A DNA stretch of 64,000 nt from Leifsonia aquatica H1aii (GCF_000633535.1 NZ_AYMR01000011.1:276744-340743); one strand, 5' to 3'; counted from the stretch's first letter, positions 15,274-24,925 are shown. Notes: generated from the letters alone by a model not told the origin. Numbers and translations are program-made.

Positions 15274-16443
15274 CTAGCGCTTCAGGTTGGTCAGCTCCTG
15301 GAGCACCTCGTCGGAGGTGGTGATGATGCGGGCGTTCGCCTGGAAGCCGCGCTGGGCGACGATCAGGTTGGTGAACTCCTGCGACAGGTCGACGTTCGAC
15401 ATCTCGAGGGAGCCGCCCTGGATGTTGCCGAGGCCGTCCTCGCCGGGGCCGCCGAGCTGGGCGGCGCCCGAGTTGACCGTGGCGCGGTAGGTGGAGCCGC
15501 CGGCCTTCTCGAGACCGCCCGGGTTGACGAATGTCGCCAGCGCGATCCGGGCGACGGCCTGCTTGTCGCCGTTGGAGAACAGGCCGATGATCGTGCCGTC
15601 CTTCGAGAGGGTGAACGACTCGAGCGTGCCGGCGGCACGGCCGTTCTGGTCCTTGAAGGCGACGGTCGAGAGGCCGGAGTAGCCCGAGACGGTGCTCAGG
15701 TTGACGTTGACGCCGCCGACGGTGAGCGCGCCTCCGGTCGCGAGCACGCCGTTGTTGAACGTGATCGCACCGGTCGCCGTGTTGGCACCGTCGGAGCCGG
15801 AGACGTCCCATCCCGTGGCCGACTTGGTGAAGGTGAGCGTCAGCTTGCGTTCGGTGCCGTTGGCGTCGTAGACCGAGATGTCGCGCACGAGCTGAGCGCC
15901 GACGGCGGCGTCGGAGGGGAGGTTGCCGTTGACATTCGCCGAGGTACTGGCCGAGGCCGGGGTCACGGCCTTCAGCGGGATGGTGATGTCCGTCATCGCC
16001 CCGCCCTGCTGGATGACGCCGTTGACGGCGTTCCAGCCCTGCAGGATCGCGCCGCCGGGGCCGACCAGTCGGCCGAGGGCGTCGGGGTCGAAGGAGCCGG
16101 CGCGGGTGTAGACCGTCTCGCCACCGACGTTGGTGACGAAGAAGCCGTCGCCGTTGATCATCATGTCGGTCGAGCGGCCGGTGGCCTGCGCCGCGCCCTG
16201 GGTGAAGTTGGTCGAGATGCCGGCCACGAGCACGCCGAGGCCGATCTGCGCCGGGTTGGTGCCGCCGGTCTGGCCCTGCGGACCGCCCGCGCCCTGGACG
16301 AGCTGCGAGAGGGTGTCCTGGAACTGGACGGCCGACGACTTGAAGGCGGTGGTGTTGACGTTGGCGATGTTGTTGCCCGTGACGTCGAGCATGGTCTGGT
16401 GGGACCGGAGGCCGGAGATTCCGGAGTAGAGAGAGCGGAGCAT
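15274..16443 (-). CDS. flgE: Flagellar hook protein FlgE
   Basis: 389 residues. N-terminal rod/hook signature MLRSLYSGISGLRSHQTMLD and GNNIANVNTTAFKSS; C-terminal FlgE/FlgK-type segment SNVDLSQEFTNLIVAQRGFQ. The middle is the variable hook domain. FlgE polymerises into the universal joint between rod and filament. It is the last gene of the long operon starting at flgB, directly after flgD. No flgF or flgG genes accompany it. Confidence 0.96.
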   Translation of the reverse strand: MLRSLYSGISGLRSHQTMLDVTGNNIANVNTTAFKSSAVQFQDTLSQLVQGAGGPQGQTGGTNPAQIGLGVLVAGISTNFTQGAAQATGRSTDMMINGDGFFVTNVGGETVYTRAGSFDPDALGRLVGPGGAILQGWNAVNGVIQQGGAMTDITIPLKAVTPASASTSANVNGNLPSDAAVGAQLVRDISVYDANGTERKLTLTFTKSATGWDVSGSDGANTATGAITFNNGVLATGGALTVGGVNVNLSTVSGYSGLSTVAFKDQNGRAAGTLESFTLSKDGTIIGLFSNGDKQAVARIALATFVNPGGLEKAGGSTYRATVNSGAAQLGGPGEDGLGNIQGGSLEMSNVDLSQEFTNLIVAQRGFQANARIITTSDEVLQELTNLKR

Positions 16444-16480
16444 GGCGCTGCCTTTCTGTGGATGCTGCGGGGCGGAGGTG

Positions 16481-16942
16481 TCAGGAGGCGGTGGTCGGGT
16501 CCGTCGGGGTCGACGGAGGTGTCGGGGTGACCACGCCCAGAATCGCGTCGAGGTTGATCTTCGCGTCGCCGACGGTGACGATCGGGACCGCCCCCGCGTA
16601 GGAGACAGAGCTGGCGACGCCGGTCTGGGTGTCGCCGTTCTTGTCCAGGTAGCTGACGGTGTGGCCGATGAGCTGGGCGGCAGCCGAGCGCATCTGCAGG
16701 GCGAAGCCCTCCTGGCTGGTGGTGTCCAGGTTGGTGAGCTTCTCCATCATGGCCAGCTGGGTGGTCTGCGAGATCATCTGGTTGGTGTCCATCGGCGAGC
16801 TCGGGTCCTGGTTGCGCAGCTGGGTGACCAGCAGTTGCATGAAGGCCTCACTGTCGAGGGTCTGCTTGGGCGTACGCGTGGGCTGGGTGGTGTAGATCCC
16901 GTTCTTGGCGGTGCTGTCGGTTCCGGTGACGGCGTCGACCAC
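16481..16942 (-). CDS. flgD: Hook capping protein FlgD
   Basis: 153 residues, short as in many Gram-positives. Contains the FlgD core LDSEAFMQLLVTQLRNQDPS and QTTQLAMMEKLTNL, then a small beta domain (GHTVSYLDKNGDTQTGV) and a Pro/Thr-rich tail. FlgD caps the growing hook so that FlgE can add. It lies between fliK and flgE, a common order. Confidence 0.95.
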   Translation of the reverse strand: MVDAVTGTDSTAKNGIYTTQPTRTPKQTLDSEAFMQLLVTQLRNQDPSSPMDTNQMISQTTQLAMMEKLTNLDTTSQEGFALQMRSAAAQLIGHTVSYLDKNGDTQTGVASSVSYAGAVPIVTVGDAKINLDAILGVVTPTPPSTPTDPTTAS

Positions 16943-16976
16943 GGTGGCTCCCTTCTTGGTGCTGAGTCGGTCGTCG

Positions 16977-18560
16977 TCAGACGATCAGGTCGATGGAATG
17001 GGCGAGGCCGTCCGCCGGAGCGGGTGCCGCGCCCGCGGCGGACAGGTGCTCTCCGAGCGACGCGGCGCGCGAACGTCCCCCGGCCTCGGGCGGCGCAGAG
17101 AGGCGGCCGTCGGGACCGCCGTGCTGCGCGGACCCGTGCTGCGGCGAGCCCTGCTGGGACGACGGCTGGTTCTGCGATGAGAGGTCGAGCGTGCCGCTCA
17201 GCCCGGCGCCGCTCAGGTCGCGTCGCAGGTCCGGCAGGATCGCGCGGAGCGCGTCGCGTCCGGCGTCCGTCGGGGCGAAGAGCTCGACCCGCACCCCGTC
17301 ACCGCCGACGTGCGCGCGTACCGTGACGGGTCCGAGGGTGTCGGGAGTGACGTGCACCGTCATGACGTGTTCGCCCGCGCCGGCGGCGGCGAGCGTGAAC
17401 ACGGGGCGGGCGAGTTGCGTGCCGAGCGTCGGCGCGTGGTGCGGCGCCGTCACGGACGCCGCCGTCGCAGCGGCGGGTGGTGCGAGCGGCTGCGGCGCGG
17501 CCGGCGCGGAGGCGGACATCGGCGCGGGAGCGGAGGCGGCCGGTGCGGGTGCCTGCTGATCCGCCCGGCGCGCTGTTTCGGGACCGGCCGGGCGGGCGGG
17601 TTCCACGGTCACCGGTGCGGCGCCGGCCTCTGTCCGGCCCGCGCCGGTGGCCGCGACGTGTGCTGCAGGGGCGGAGCCGTCCGCCCGGGCAGCAGACGAC
17701 GGCGCGGGGTCGACGGGCACGGGGACGGCGGACGCTGTCGGGCCGGTGGTGCGTGGCGTCGCGGTGGCGGCAGGGTCTCCCTCCGTGCGTGCCACGGCCG
17801 GAGCGGAGGCCGACGCGTCCGCAGAACGTGTAGGAGCGGCTGCCGCGGTGCTCGGCGGCGCCACGGGTACGTCCTCCGCGGCAGCGGGCGCGGTCGCTCC
17901 TGCCGCGGCGGGCGTGCCTCGCCGACCCTGCTCCGCGGCCGCGGCAGCGAGTCGGCCCGTGGTGGGGTCGGGGGTCGTGGCGGCAGCGATGGCCGTCGCC
18001 GAGGCAGGGAGCGCCGCGTCCGCCTGCGCGCCGGCGGTCGTGACGGCGGTCGCCGGGAAGGCTTCCCCGGCGGTGTCCCGCGTCGCAGATCCTACGGCGC
18101 CGGCCGGAGTGCCGGTCGGAGCCGCGGGCAGCGCGAGGGGAGGAGCGACGGTCGCGGCGGCGGAGGGGTCGGCGGTGGCGCCGCCTGAGGGAGCGCTCGG
18201 CGTCGTCGTGGCGTCCGTCCCGGGTGCATCGGCGGACCTGGTCGTGGCGTCCGTCCCACTCGGTGCCGTCGCGGCCTCCGGTCCGGACCCACCCACTGCC
18301 TTCCGCGCCGGGCTCGCCGAGTGGTCCGCGTGGCGCCCGGTGCGGGCGTCCCGCCGGTCACGGGCATCCCGCTGGTCACGGGTGTCCGAGGTCTCCCGGC
18401 CGTCGCGCGCCGGTCCCGGCCGGGAGGCGCGCTCCGCGGCCGCACCGTCGAGGAGCGCCGCGAAGGCATCCCCGCCCGACGCACGCGCCCCCGTGCTCTT
18501 CGACGCGGGCGCAGCGGGCGCCGCCGCCGTGGGCGCGCCTCCGACCGCCGCGGGGCTCAT
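16977..18560 (-). CDS. fliK: Hook-length control protein FliK
   Basis: 527 residues from the ATG at 18560, which overlaps the stop of the hydrolase gene (ATGA). Residues ~1-380 are a low-complexity Ala/Pro/Thr ruler region. The C-terminal switch domain (about 384-465: HVMTVHVTPDTLGPVTVRAH then VELFAPTDAGRDALRAILPD) is the conserved Flg_hook domain that contacts FlhB. A Gln/His/Ser-rich tail follows. FliK measures hook length and triggers the change to filament export. Confidence 0.9.
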   Translation of the reverse strand: MSPAAVGGAPTAAAPAAPASKSTGARASGGDAFAALLDGAAAERASRPGPARDGRETSDTRDQRDARDRRDARTGRHADHSASPARKAVGGSGPEAATAPSGTDATTRSADAPGTDATTTPSAPSGGATADPSAAATVAPPLALPAAPTGTPAGAVGSATRDTAGEAFPATAVTTAGAQADAALPASATAIAAATTPDPTTGRLAAAAAEQGRRGTPAAAGATAPAAAEDVPVAPPSTAAAAPTRSADASASAPAVARTEGDPAATATPRTTGPTASAVPVPVDPAPSSAARADGSAPAAHVAATGAGRTEAGAAPVTVEPARPAGPETARRADQQAPAPAASAPAPMSASAPAAPQPLAPPAAATAASVTAPHHAPTLGTQLARPVFTLAAAGAGEHVMTVHVTPDTLGPVTVRAHVGGDGVRVELFAPTDAGRDALRAILPDLRRDLSGAGLSGTLDLSSQNQPSSQQGSPQHGSAQHGGPDGRLSAPPEAGGRSRAASLGEHLSAAGAAPAPADGLAHSIDLIV

Positions 18561-19240
18561 CGCGAGCTCCCCTGCAGCATGGACGAGAAGAGCGAACGCA
18601 GGGCGTCCGACTGGGCCGTCGAGAGCGCCGTCCCGGACAACGCCGACGTCGGCGCGGCAGAGACCGCCGCCGAGGAGGTCGCGGCGGAGGCCTGCGGCAC
18701 CACCCGGCGGATGGTCACGATGTCCGAATCGGTGAGCCAGTTGTTCACGAGACTGACGTTGCGTCCCTCGCTCGGCGCATGGATCACCTTGCCGTCGCCG
18801 GCGTAGATGACGATGTGCTCGCCGCCGTTGCACACGATGATGTCCCCCGGCTGCGCCTGCGCCAGCGACGGGACCTCGGTGCCGACGGTGGACTGGCCCG
18901 AGACGAGCCGCGGCACGTCGATGCCGAGGTCCTTGAACACGCGCTGCACAAGGCCCGAGCAGTCGAGACCCGAAGCGCTCGTGCCGCCGAAGACGTAGGG
19001 CACGCCGAGGTACTTCTTCGCGTCCGCGACGACGTCGGCGCCCGTCACTCCCCCGCTCGAGGCGGGGGCATCGGTGGTGCCGCCGAGTGCCTGCGTGAGG
19101 GCGGTGGCGAAGTCGGTCGTGCCGGTCGACGACGAGGCGGCGGAGGCGGAGGCGGCCTTGCCGGTCGTCGTCACGCTGTCGAGCTGCACGATCGCCGCCT
19201 GGATCTGCGCGATCCGGCCGATCGCATCCGTCACGGTCAT
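18557..19240 (-). CDS. NlpC/P60 peptidoglycan hydrolase of the flagellar operon
   Basis: 227 residues from the ATG at 19240 (overlaps fliJ stop). The NlpC/P60 domain spans ~65-190: catalytic Cys94 in GLDCSGLVQR, His142 in GGEHIVIYAG, and a polar His154 (VIHAPSEG). These enzymes cut stem peptides of peptidoglycan. There is no signal peptide; the N-terminal ~60 residues are helical then Ser/Ala/Thr-rich, so export through the flagellar type III system is likely. By position it may do the wall-opening job that FlgJ does in proteobacteria. The C-terminal ~45 residues are Ala/Ser-rich. Confidence 0.9.
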   Translation of the reverse strand: MTVTDAIGRIAQIQAAIVQLDSVTTTGKAASASAASSSTGTTDFATALTQALGGTTDAPASSGGVTGADVVADAKKYLGVPYVFGGTSASGLDCSGLVQRVFKDLGIDVPRLVSGQSTVGTEVPSLAQAQPGDIIVCNGGEHIVIYAGDGKVIHAPSEGRNVSLVNNWLTDSDIVTIRRVVPQASAATSSAAVSAAPTSALSGTALSTAQSDALRSLFSSMLQGSSR

Positions 19241-19683
19241 GCCCCGCTCCTCCGTCCGTCCGTCGACCGGTCGCGCTGCCACGCCCCGGTCGCGATCTCG
19301 TCGATGGCCGCCTGCTCGGCCCCGAGGTCGCTCGCGGCGAGCTCGGACGCGTGGCGCGCCTCCAGTTTCTCCAGCCCGACGGCGCGCTTCTTCGCCTCCG
19401 TGAAGGCCTCCTGCGCCTGCTCGGCCTCGGCGTCGGCGTGCGCCGCGAGGGCCGTCAGGTCGGCGAGCATGCTCCGGGAGGAGGCGCGGGCCGCGGCGAG
19501 CGCGAACAGCGTGCTCGCGTCGGTCGCCTCGACCGGCACGGCATGCAGGGCCGCGATGGCGCGCACCTGCCGCTCCCCCACGTCGCGCTTCAGCGCGTTC
19601 GCTGCGGCGAGATCGCTCGCCGCGTGGTCCTTCTCGATCTGCCGCAGCCGCAGCAGGCCGGCCAGGGGGAACGTGCGTGCCAT
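19237..19683 (-). CDS. fliJ: Flagellar export protein FliJ
   Basis: 148 residues from the ATG at 19683 (overlaps the fliI stop). Nearly all helical with heptad-like Ala/Leu/Glu repeats, beginning MARTFPLAGLLRLRQIEKDH, which is the FliJ pattern. FliJ is the coiled-coil stalk inside the FliI hexamer. Sequence identity in this family is low; operon position between fliI and fliK supports the call. Confidence 0.85.
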   Translation of the reverse strand: MARTFPLAGLLRLRQIEKDHAASDLAAANALKRDVGERQVRAIAALHAVPVEATDASTLFALAAARASSRSMLADLTALAAHADAEAEQAQEAFTEAKKRAVGLEKLEARHASELAASDLGAEQAAIDEIATGAWQRDRSTDGRRSGA

Positions 19684-20996
19684 CAGACCCCTCCCATCGT
19701 CGCGACGAGCGCGCCCAGGCGCGCCCACGATTCCGCCGAGGGCGCCGGCTCGCCGATGCTCTGGCGCAGGAACGCGTTGATCGCGTCCTCGTGGGCGACG
19801 GCGGCGTCCACCCGCGGGTTCGTGCCCGGTTTGTAGGCGCCGACGTCGAGCAGGTCCTGTGCCGCCACTTTCGCCGCGAGGGTGGCGCGCAGCGCGGTGG
19901 CCGCCGCCCGCTGCTCCGGCGAGGTCACCCGGGTCGCGAGACGCGAGACGGAGCCGAGCACGTCCACCGAGGGGAAGTGACCGACGACCGAGAGCCGCCG
20001 GTCGAGCACGACGTGACCGTCCAGGATGCTGCGGGCCGCGTCGGCGATCGGCTCGTTGTGGTCGTCGCCGTCGACCAGCACGGTGTAGAGACCGGTGATC
20101 GAACCGCGCTCTCCGGTTCCGGCGCGCTCCAGCAGCTGGGCCAGCAGGGAGAAGGTCGAGGGCGGATAGCCGCGCGTCGCCGGGGGCTCGCCGGCCGAGA
20201 GGCCGATCTCCCGCTGGGCCATCGCCACGCGGGTCAGCGAGTCCATCATGAGCACGACGTCGGCACCCTGGTCGCGGAACGACTCGGCGATGCGGGTCGC
20301 GGCGAACGCTGCGCGCAGCCGCATGACCGCCGGTTCGTCCGACGTGGCGACCACCACGATCGAGCGGGCGAGGCCGGCCGCGCCCAGATCGTCCTCCAGG
20401 AACTCGCGCACTTCGCGACCGCGCTCCCCCACCAGCGCGATGACCGAGATGTCGGCCTCCGTGCCGCGCGCGATCATCGACAGCAACGACGACTTGCCGA
20501 CGCCCGAACCGGCGAAGAGGCCGAGGCGCTGACCGCGTCCGGCGCTGACCATCGTGTCGAGCACGCGCACGCCGAGCCCGAGGGGCGTCAGGATGCGCGC
20601 TCGGCGCATGGCATCGGGCGCGCGGTTGTCGAGCGGCACGAAGCCGTCCGGTTCGATCGGCCCCCTGCCGTCGATCGGACGGCCGAGCGCGTCGATCACC
20701 CGGCCGAGCATCCCTCGGCCGGTGGGGACGAGCAATGGGGTGCGGACGGCCCGGACGGGGGCGCCGGCGGCGACGCCGGTCAGGCGGCCGTACGGCATCA
20801 CGCGCACCGCGTCGGCGGTCGTCGCGACCACCTCCGCGTGGACGCCGGGAGCGTCGCCGATCGTCACCAGATCACCGATCGCCGCCGGGACGCCCTCGAC
20901 CTCGGCTCCGAGGCCGACGACGGCCTTCACCCGGCCGACGCGCTCCGGTGCGGCCTCCCGCACGGCGTCGTCCCAGCGGGGCAGGGTCGCGGTCAT
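19683..20996 (-). CDS. fliI: Flagellum-specific ATPase FliI
   Basis: 437 residues from the ATG at 20996 (overlaps fliH). F1-beta-like ATPase: Walker A GSGVGKSS at 163-170, Walker B VVLMMDSLTR, and the signature GYPPSTFSLLAQLLERAG. Energises unfolding and release of export substrates with FliH and FliJ. Confidence 0.97.
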   Translation of the reverse strand: MTATLPRWDDAVREAAPERVGRVKAVVGLGAEVEGVPAAIGDLVTIGDAPGVHAEVVATTADAVRVMPYGRLTGVAAGAPVRAVRTPLLVPTGRGMLGRVIDALGRPIDGRGPIEPDGFVPLDNRAPDAMRRARILTPLGLGVRVLDTMVSAGRGQRLGLFAGSGVGKSSLLSMIARGTEADISVIALVGERGREVREFLEDDLGAAGLARSIVVVATSDEPAVMRLRAAFAATRIAESFRDQGADVVLMMDSLTRVAMAQREIGLSAGEPPATRGYPPSTFSLLAQLLERAGTGERGSITGLYTVLVDGDDHNEPIADAARSILDGHVVLDRRLSVVGHFPSVDVLGSVSRLATRVTSPEQRAAATALRATLAAKVAAQDLLDVGAYKPGTNPRVDAAVAHEDAINAFLRQSIGEPAPSAESWARLGALVATMGGV

Positions 20997-21604
20997 GAGA
21001 GGGCCTCCCTGGCCCGCGCGAGCGCGGTCGCGACCCGGGCGTCGAGCCACCCGGTCGGTAGCTCGCCGATCGCGTCGCCGGGCGCGAGGGCCGGGTCGGG
21101 CAGGAGGCGCACGGTCGGCCGGTCCGCTCCCGCTTCCGCATCCGCCTCCGCCAGCAGCGCCAGGTCCTCCGGGTTCAACCGCACCGTCGCGACGGCCCCG
21201 GCCGTCTCGCCCGCGAGCGCACGCGCGACGGCCGCACGCGCGGCCGCGACCCGATCGCCGAGCACATCGCCGACCACGGCCGAGGCAAGTTCGAAAGCAG
21301 CCTCGACCAGCACGTCCTCGACCTCGGTCAGCACCGGGACGGTGGCCTCGCGGAGCTCGACCGCAGCGGAGCGCAGGGCGTGAGCCAGCACCGCGATGCG
21401 TGCGGCGGTCCGCTCCTCCTGCTCGAGGCGGGCGTCCTCGGCCGCCGCCAGCCAGGCCGCCTGCTCCTCGGCCGCCGCACGGCGGCCGTCCGCGAAGCCG
21501 GTCGCGTACCCGCGGGAGCGCGCCGCGGCGAGCGCGGCCTGCTCCTGCACGGTCTCCGTCAGCACCGGGATCGCGAGAGGAGCGAAGGCGGTGTCATTCG
21601 ACAT
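20993..21604 (-). CDS. fliH: Flagellar assembly protein FliH
   Basis: 203 residues from the ATG at 21604, overlapping the end of fliG by 11 bases. The N-terminal half has GYATGFADGRRAAAEEQAAW, the glycine-repeat helix typical of FliH, and the C-terminal half resembles the stator-type domain of V/F-ATPase subunit E/delta (VRLNPEDLALL). It is the negative regulator and linker of FliI. Confidence 0.9.
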   Translation of the reverse strand: MSNDTAFAPLAIPVLTETVQEQAALAAARSRGYATGFADGRRAAAEEQAAWLAAAEDARLEQEERTAARIAVLAHALRSAAVELREATVPVLTEVEDVLVEAAFELASAVVGDVLGDRVAAARAAVARALAGETAGAVATVRLNPEDLALLAEADAEAGADRPTVRLLPDPALAPGDAIGELPTGWLDARVATALARAREALS

Positions 21605-22613
21605 ACGCGTCCTCGTCTCCACGCTGGACGGTGATCACGCCGGTGGCCTCCAGGTCGCGGATCGCCCGCACGATCGCCGCACGGGCGTCCTCCACCTGCG
21701 ACAGCCGCACCGGGCCGAGCATGCGGACCTCGTCCGCGAGCACCTCCCGGTTGCGCTCGGACAGGTTGGCCGTGATGGTCTCCTCGACCGCCGAGGGGGC
21801 GCCCTTCATCGCGACCGCGAGGATCGCGACGTCCACTCCGCGCAGCACCTGCTGCACGTCGCGCGCCTCCAGGCGCACGATGTCCTCGAAGGTGAGCATG
21901 CGCGAGCGCACCTCCTCGGCGAGCTCCGGATCGCGCAGCTCCAGCGATTCCAGGAGCGCCTTCTCGGTGCTGGCGTCAGCCCGGTTGATGATGTCGACGA
22001 GCGGCTGCACCCCTCCGACGGCATCGCTCGCGGTACGCGCGGCGACGACGGCGCTCGCCCGCTGCTTCAGCGTGTCGGCGACCACGCGCACGGCATCGGG
22101 GCTGGGCGATCCCATGGTGGCGATCGAATGCGCGACCTCGGTCCTGGCCGCGTCGTCGAGCCCGCTCAACACCCGCGAGGCCTGGTCGGCACGCAGATGC
22201 GCCAGCACGAGGGCGCTGGTCTGCGGCAGCTCCCCCGCCAGCAGCATCTGCACCTGGCCGGGCTCCACGGCGTCGAGGAACTCGAACTGCTTGCCCGCCA
22301 TGTTCGAGGCGACGCGGTTCATCACACCGGTCGCGCGTTCGGCGCCGAAGGACGCCTCCAGCAGCCCGACCGCGATGTCGCGGCCGCCGCGGGTCGAGAC
22401 CGCTCCGCGGGTCGCCAGGTCGTGGAACTCGGTCATCGCCTTCTCGGCGACCCCTGGATCCACCCGGCGCAGCCGCAGGATCTCCGCGGTGATCTCGTCG
22501 GCCTCCTCGTCGGAGAACTGCTTCATGACCTGGGCGGCGCGCTGCTGATCCATGTTCATCAGCACGACGGCGACCTTCTGGGGGCCGGTGAGCGGCGTCT
22601 TGGCGTCGGTCAT
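21594..22613 (-). CDS. fliG: Flagellar switch protein FliG
   Basis: 339 residues, full length. N-terminal FliF-binding domain (LTGPQKVAVVLMNM), middle domain with the EHPQ-type region, here AHSIATMG, and the C-terminal torque helix with charged residues facing MotA (LEARDVQQVLRGVD ... RNREVLADEVRML). Rotor component; ATGA overlap with fliF. Confidence 0.97.
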   Translation of the reverse strand: MTDAKTPLTGPQKVAVVLMNMDQQRAAQVMKQFSDEEADEITAEILRLRRVDPGVAEKAMTEFHDLATRGAVSTRGGRDIAVGLLEASFGAERATGVMNRVASNMAGKQFEFLDAVEPGQVQMLLAGELPQTSALVLAHLRADQASRVLSGLDDAARTEVAHSIATMGSPSPDAVRVVADTLKQRASAVVAARTASDAVGGVQPLVDIINRADASTEKALLESLELRDPELAEEVRSRMLTFEDIVRLEARDVQQVLRGVDVAILAVAMKGAPSAVEETITANLSERNREVLADEVRMLGPVRLSQVEDARAAIVRAIRDLEATGVITVQRGDEDAYVE

Positions 22614-24196
22614 ACGCCCGCCCGATCATCCATGAGGCTGCGCAGGTACTCCGCGGTCTTCTGCGGGTCGCGCTCGGCGAGGGCCTCGATCTCGGAGCGG
22701 CGGCGCTCGGCCTCCAGCTCGGGGCTGTCCGGGTCCGGCGCGTCCAGCTGCATCGGCACGGTGGGCGGCGCCTGCTCCAGCGGGATGGGGAACGGCGACG
22801 CCTCGAACGCCACCGACTCCTCCTCCAGCTCGCTCTGCTCCGCGGCGCGGCGTCGGCCGCGGCGCACCAGGGCGACGACGACGATCAGGGCGGCCACGAT
22901 GGCCGCGGCGATGATGGACGTGCGGATGATGCCCGTCAGCTGGTCGGCCGCGGCGGCATCCTTCGCTTCCTGCAGCGCCTTCGCGGCCTCGGTCGCGCCC
23001 GCCTTGCTGAAGGGCACCATCACCACACTGACGGAGTCGCCGCGCGTGGTGTCGATGCCGGCCGCGGCGTTGACCAGGTTGCGGACCTCGTTCTGGCTCA
23101 CGCTGCCGACCGCATCGGAGTTGAGCGCGACCGAGACCGTCTGGCGCTTGATCGCACCGGCGGGGATGGTGCGCTGCTCGGTGACCTTGTCGACCGCGTT
23201 GTCCTTGGTGGCGGACTCGGAGTTGAAGGTGCCGTTCCCGTTTGTACCGTTCGGGACGGCGATGTTGTCGGGTCCGAGCACGCCGGCGGCGGTCCCGCCC
23301 GATCCGGTGTAGGTCTCCTTCTGCGTCGTCTCGCTGAGCGACGGCGCATTGGTCGGCGACGTGTACGACTCCTCGGTGCGCTGCGCGGACTCCTTGCTGA
23401 CGTCGGCCGCGACGGCCACCGTGGCGTTGCCCGGGCCGACGACCTTGTCGAGCATGTCCTGCACCGCGCTCTTCACGCGGGCCTCGTAGTCGCCCGCCTG
23501 CTTGTCCGCTCCCCCGACGGCGCCCGTGCCGACGGCGCTGAGCACCGTGCCGTTCGCGTCGACGACGGCGACATCGGTCGGCTGCATGCCGGTCACCGCG
23601 GCGCTGGTCAGGTGGACGATCGCCTGCACCTGGTCCTGGCTCAGCGTGACGCCGTTCTGCGTCTCGACGAACACGGACGCGGTCGGGTCCTTCTTCTCGG
23701 AGACGAACACCGTCTCTTCCGGGATCGCCAGCCGCACCGACGCGGTCTTCACGCCCTTCATCGCCGAGATGGTGTTGGCGAGCTCGCCCTCCATCGCCCG
23801 CTTGTAGGTAACCGACTGCTGGAACTCCGACGAGGTGACACCCATCTTGTCCAGGAGCGAGTAGCCGCCGGTGGTCGACGACGGCAGCCCGGCGGAGGCC
23901 GCCTTCAGCCGCTCGTCGTAGACGCTCTGCTGCGGCACGAGGATGGTCGAGCCGCCGTCGGTCAGCTGGTACTGCACGCCGTCGGTGCGCAGCTGGTCCA
24001 CGATCGCCGAGGCGTCGGACGACTGCAGGCCCGAGAACAGCGGGGTGTACGAGGGCTGGGACGCCCACATCGCGATGCCGGTGATCCCCAGGGCCAGGAC
24101 GGCCACGCCGAGAATTGCGATGACCCGCTGGGCCAGCGAGAATCCGCGGATCGAGTCACCGATCCGCCGGAAGAAGCCGGCGACCTGCTGAGGCAT
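22610..24196 (-). CDS. fliF: Flagellar MS-ring protein FliF
   Basis: 528 residues. Two membrane spans (about 23-45 and ~420-443, TSIIAAAIVAALIVVVALV), between them the YscJ-like ring-building domains (YTPLFSGLQSSDASAIVDQL; YKRAMEGELANTISAMKGV; VRLAIPEETVFV). The acidic C-terminus binds FliG. FliF builds the MS ring on which the flagellum assembles. Overlaps fliG and abuts fliE. Confidence 0.97.
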   Translation of the reverse strand: MPQQVAGFFRRIGDSIRGFSLAQRVIAILGVAVLALGITGIAMWASQPSYTPLFSGLQSSDASAIVDQLRTDGVQYQLTDGGSTILVPQQSVYDERLKAASAGLPSSTTGGYSLLDKMGVTSSEFQQSVTYKRAMEGELANTISAMKGVKTASVRLAIPEETVFVSEKKDPTASVFVETQNGVTLSQDQVQAIVHLTSAAVTGMQPTDVAVVDANGTVLSAVGTGAVGGADKQAGDYEARVKSAVQDMLDKVVGPGNATVAVAADVSKESAQRTEESYTSPTNAPSLSETTQKETYTGSGGTAAGVLGPDNIAVPNGTNGNGTFNSESATKDNAVDKVTEQRTIPAGAIKRQTVSVALNSDAVGSVSQNEVRNLVNAAAGIDTTRGDSVSVVMVPFSKAGATEAAKALQEAKDAAAADQLTGIIRTSIIAAAIVAALIVVVALVRRGRRRAAEQSELEEESVAFEASPFPIPLEQAPPTVPMQLDAPDPDSPELEAERRRSEIEALAERDPQKTAEYLRSLMDDRAGV

Positions 24197-24519
24197 CAGG
24201 CCTGCATCCGCATGATCTCGTTGAACGCATCGACGGCCTTGTTGCGCACGCCGGCGACGAGTTCGAGGGTCACCTGGGCGCGGGTGGAGGCGAGGGTGGC
24301 GTCATGGATGTCGTCGAGGTTGCCGGTCACGGCCTGGATCGCCAGCTTGTCGCTCGTGCCCTGCAGCTGCTGGAGGTTGTCGATGGCACCGCTGAGGGCG
24401 TTCCCGAAGGCCGCTCCCCCGGTCCCGGTCGTGCCGGCGGCGGCTTGCGCCGAGGTGGTGGCGTCGATCGAGCCGAGGCCGGAGACGGCGCCGATTCCGT
24501 TGATGGGGGTCGGGGGCAT
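24196..24519 (-). CDS. fliE: Basal-body adaptor FliE
   Basis: 107 residues. The C-terminal half matches FliE (ASTRAQVTLELVAGVRNKAV, then DAFNEIMRMQA); the N-terminus is Gly/Ala/Thr-rich. FliE links the MS ring and rod. Overlaps both flgC and fliF by one base, so tightly coupled. Confidence 0.93.
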   Translation of the reverse strand: MPPTPINGIGAVSGLGSIDATTSAQAAAGTTGTGGAAFGNALSGAIDNLQQLQGTSDKLAIQAVTGNLDDIHDATLASTRAQVTLELVAGVRNKAVDAFNEIMRMQA

Positions 24520-24911
24520 CAGTTCTTTCCGATCTGCAGAGCGGCCTGGTAGGTCTCCTTGGCACGGTCGACCACGGCGGCGTTCGCCTGATATCCGCGC
24601 TGGGCCATGATGAGCGCGCCCATCTGCTCGGAGAGGTCGATGTCGGGGTACCTGACGTATCCCTCGGCGTCGGCGACGGGGTTGTCGGGCTCGTAGACCA
24701 TGCGGCCTTCAGCACTGCCGTACGCGGCACCGGCCACGTACGCGCCCGAGACGCCCTGCCCCTCCTGGGCCACCACGTAGCGTGCCTGGAATGCCGCTCC
24801 ATCGGTCGGCTTGGCCGTGTTGATGTTGGCCAGGTTGTCCGAGACGGCGTCCAGCCACTTGCGGTGCAGGGTGAGACCCGTGCCCGCGATCCCGATCGCG
24901 TCGAATGTCAT
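24519..24911 (-). CDS. flgC: Proximal rod protein FlgC
   Basis: 130 residues. N-terminal motif LHRKWLDAVSDNLANINTAK and C-terminal LSEQMGALIMAQRGYQANAA are the paired rod motifs of FlgC. One of the rod proteins with FlgB and FliE. Confidence 0.95.
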   Translation of the reverse strand: MTFDAIGIAGTGLTLHRKWLDAVSDNLANINTAKPTDGAAFQARYVVAQEGQGVSGAYVAGAAYGSAEGRMVYEPDNPVADAEGYVRYPDIDLSEQMGALIMAQRGYQANAAVVDRAKETYQAALQIGKN

Positions 24912-24925
24912 CGCCGGTGCTCCTG

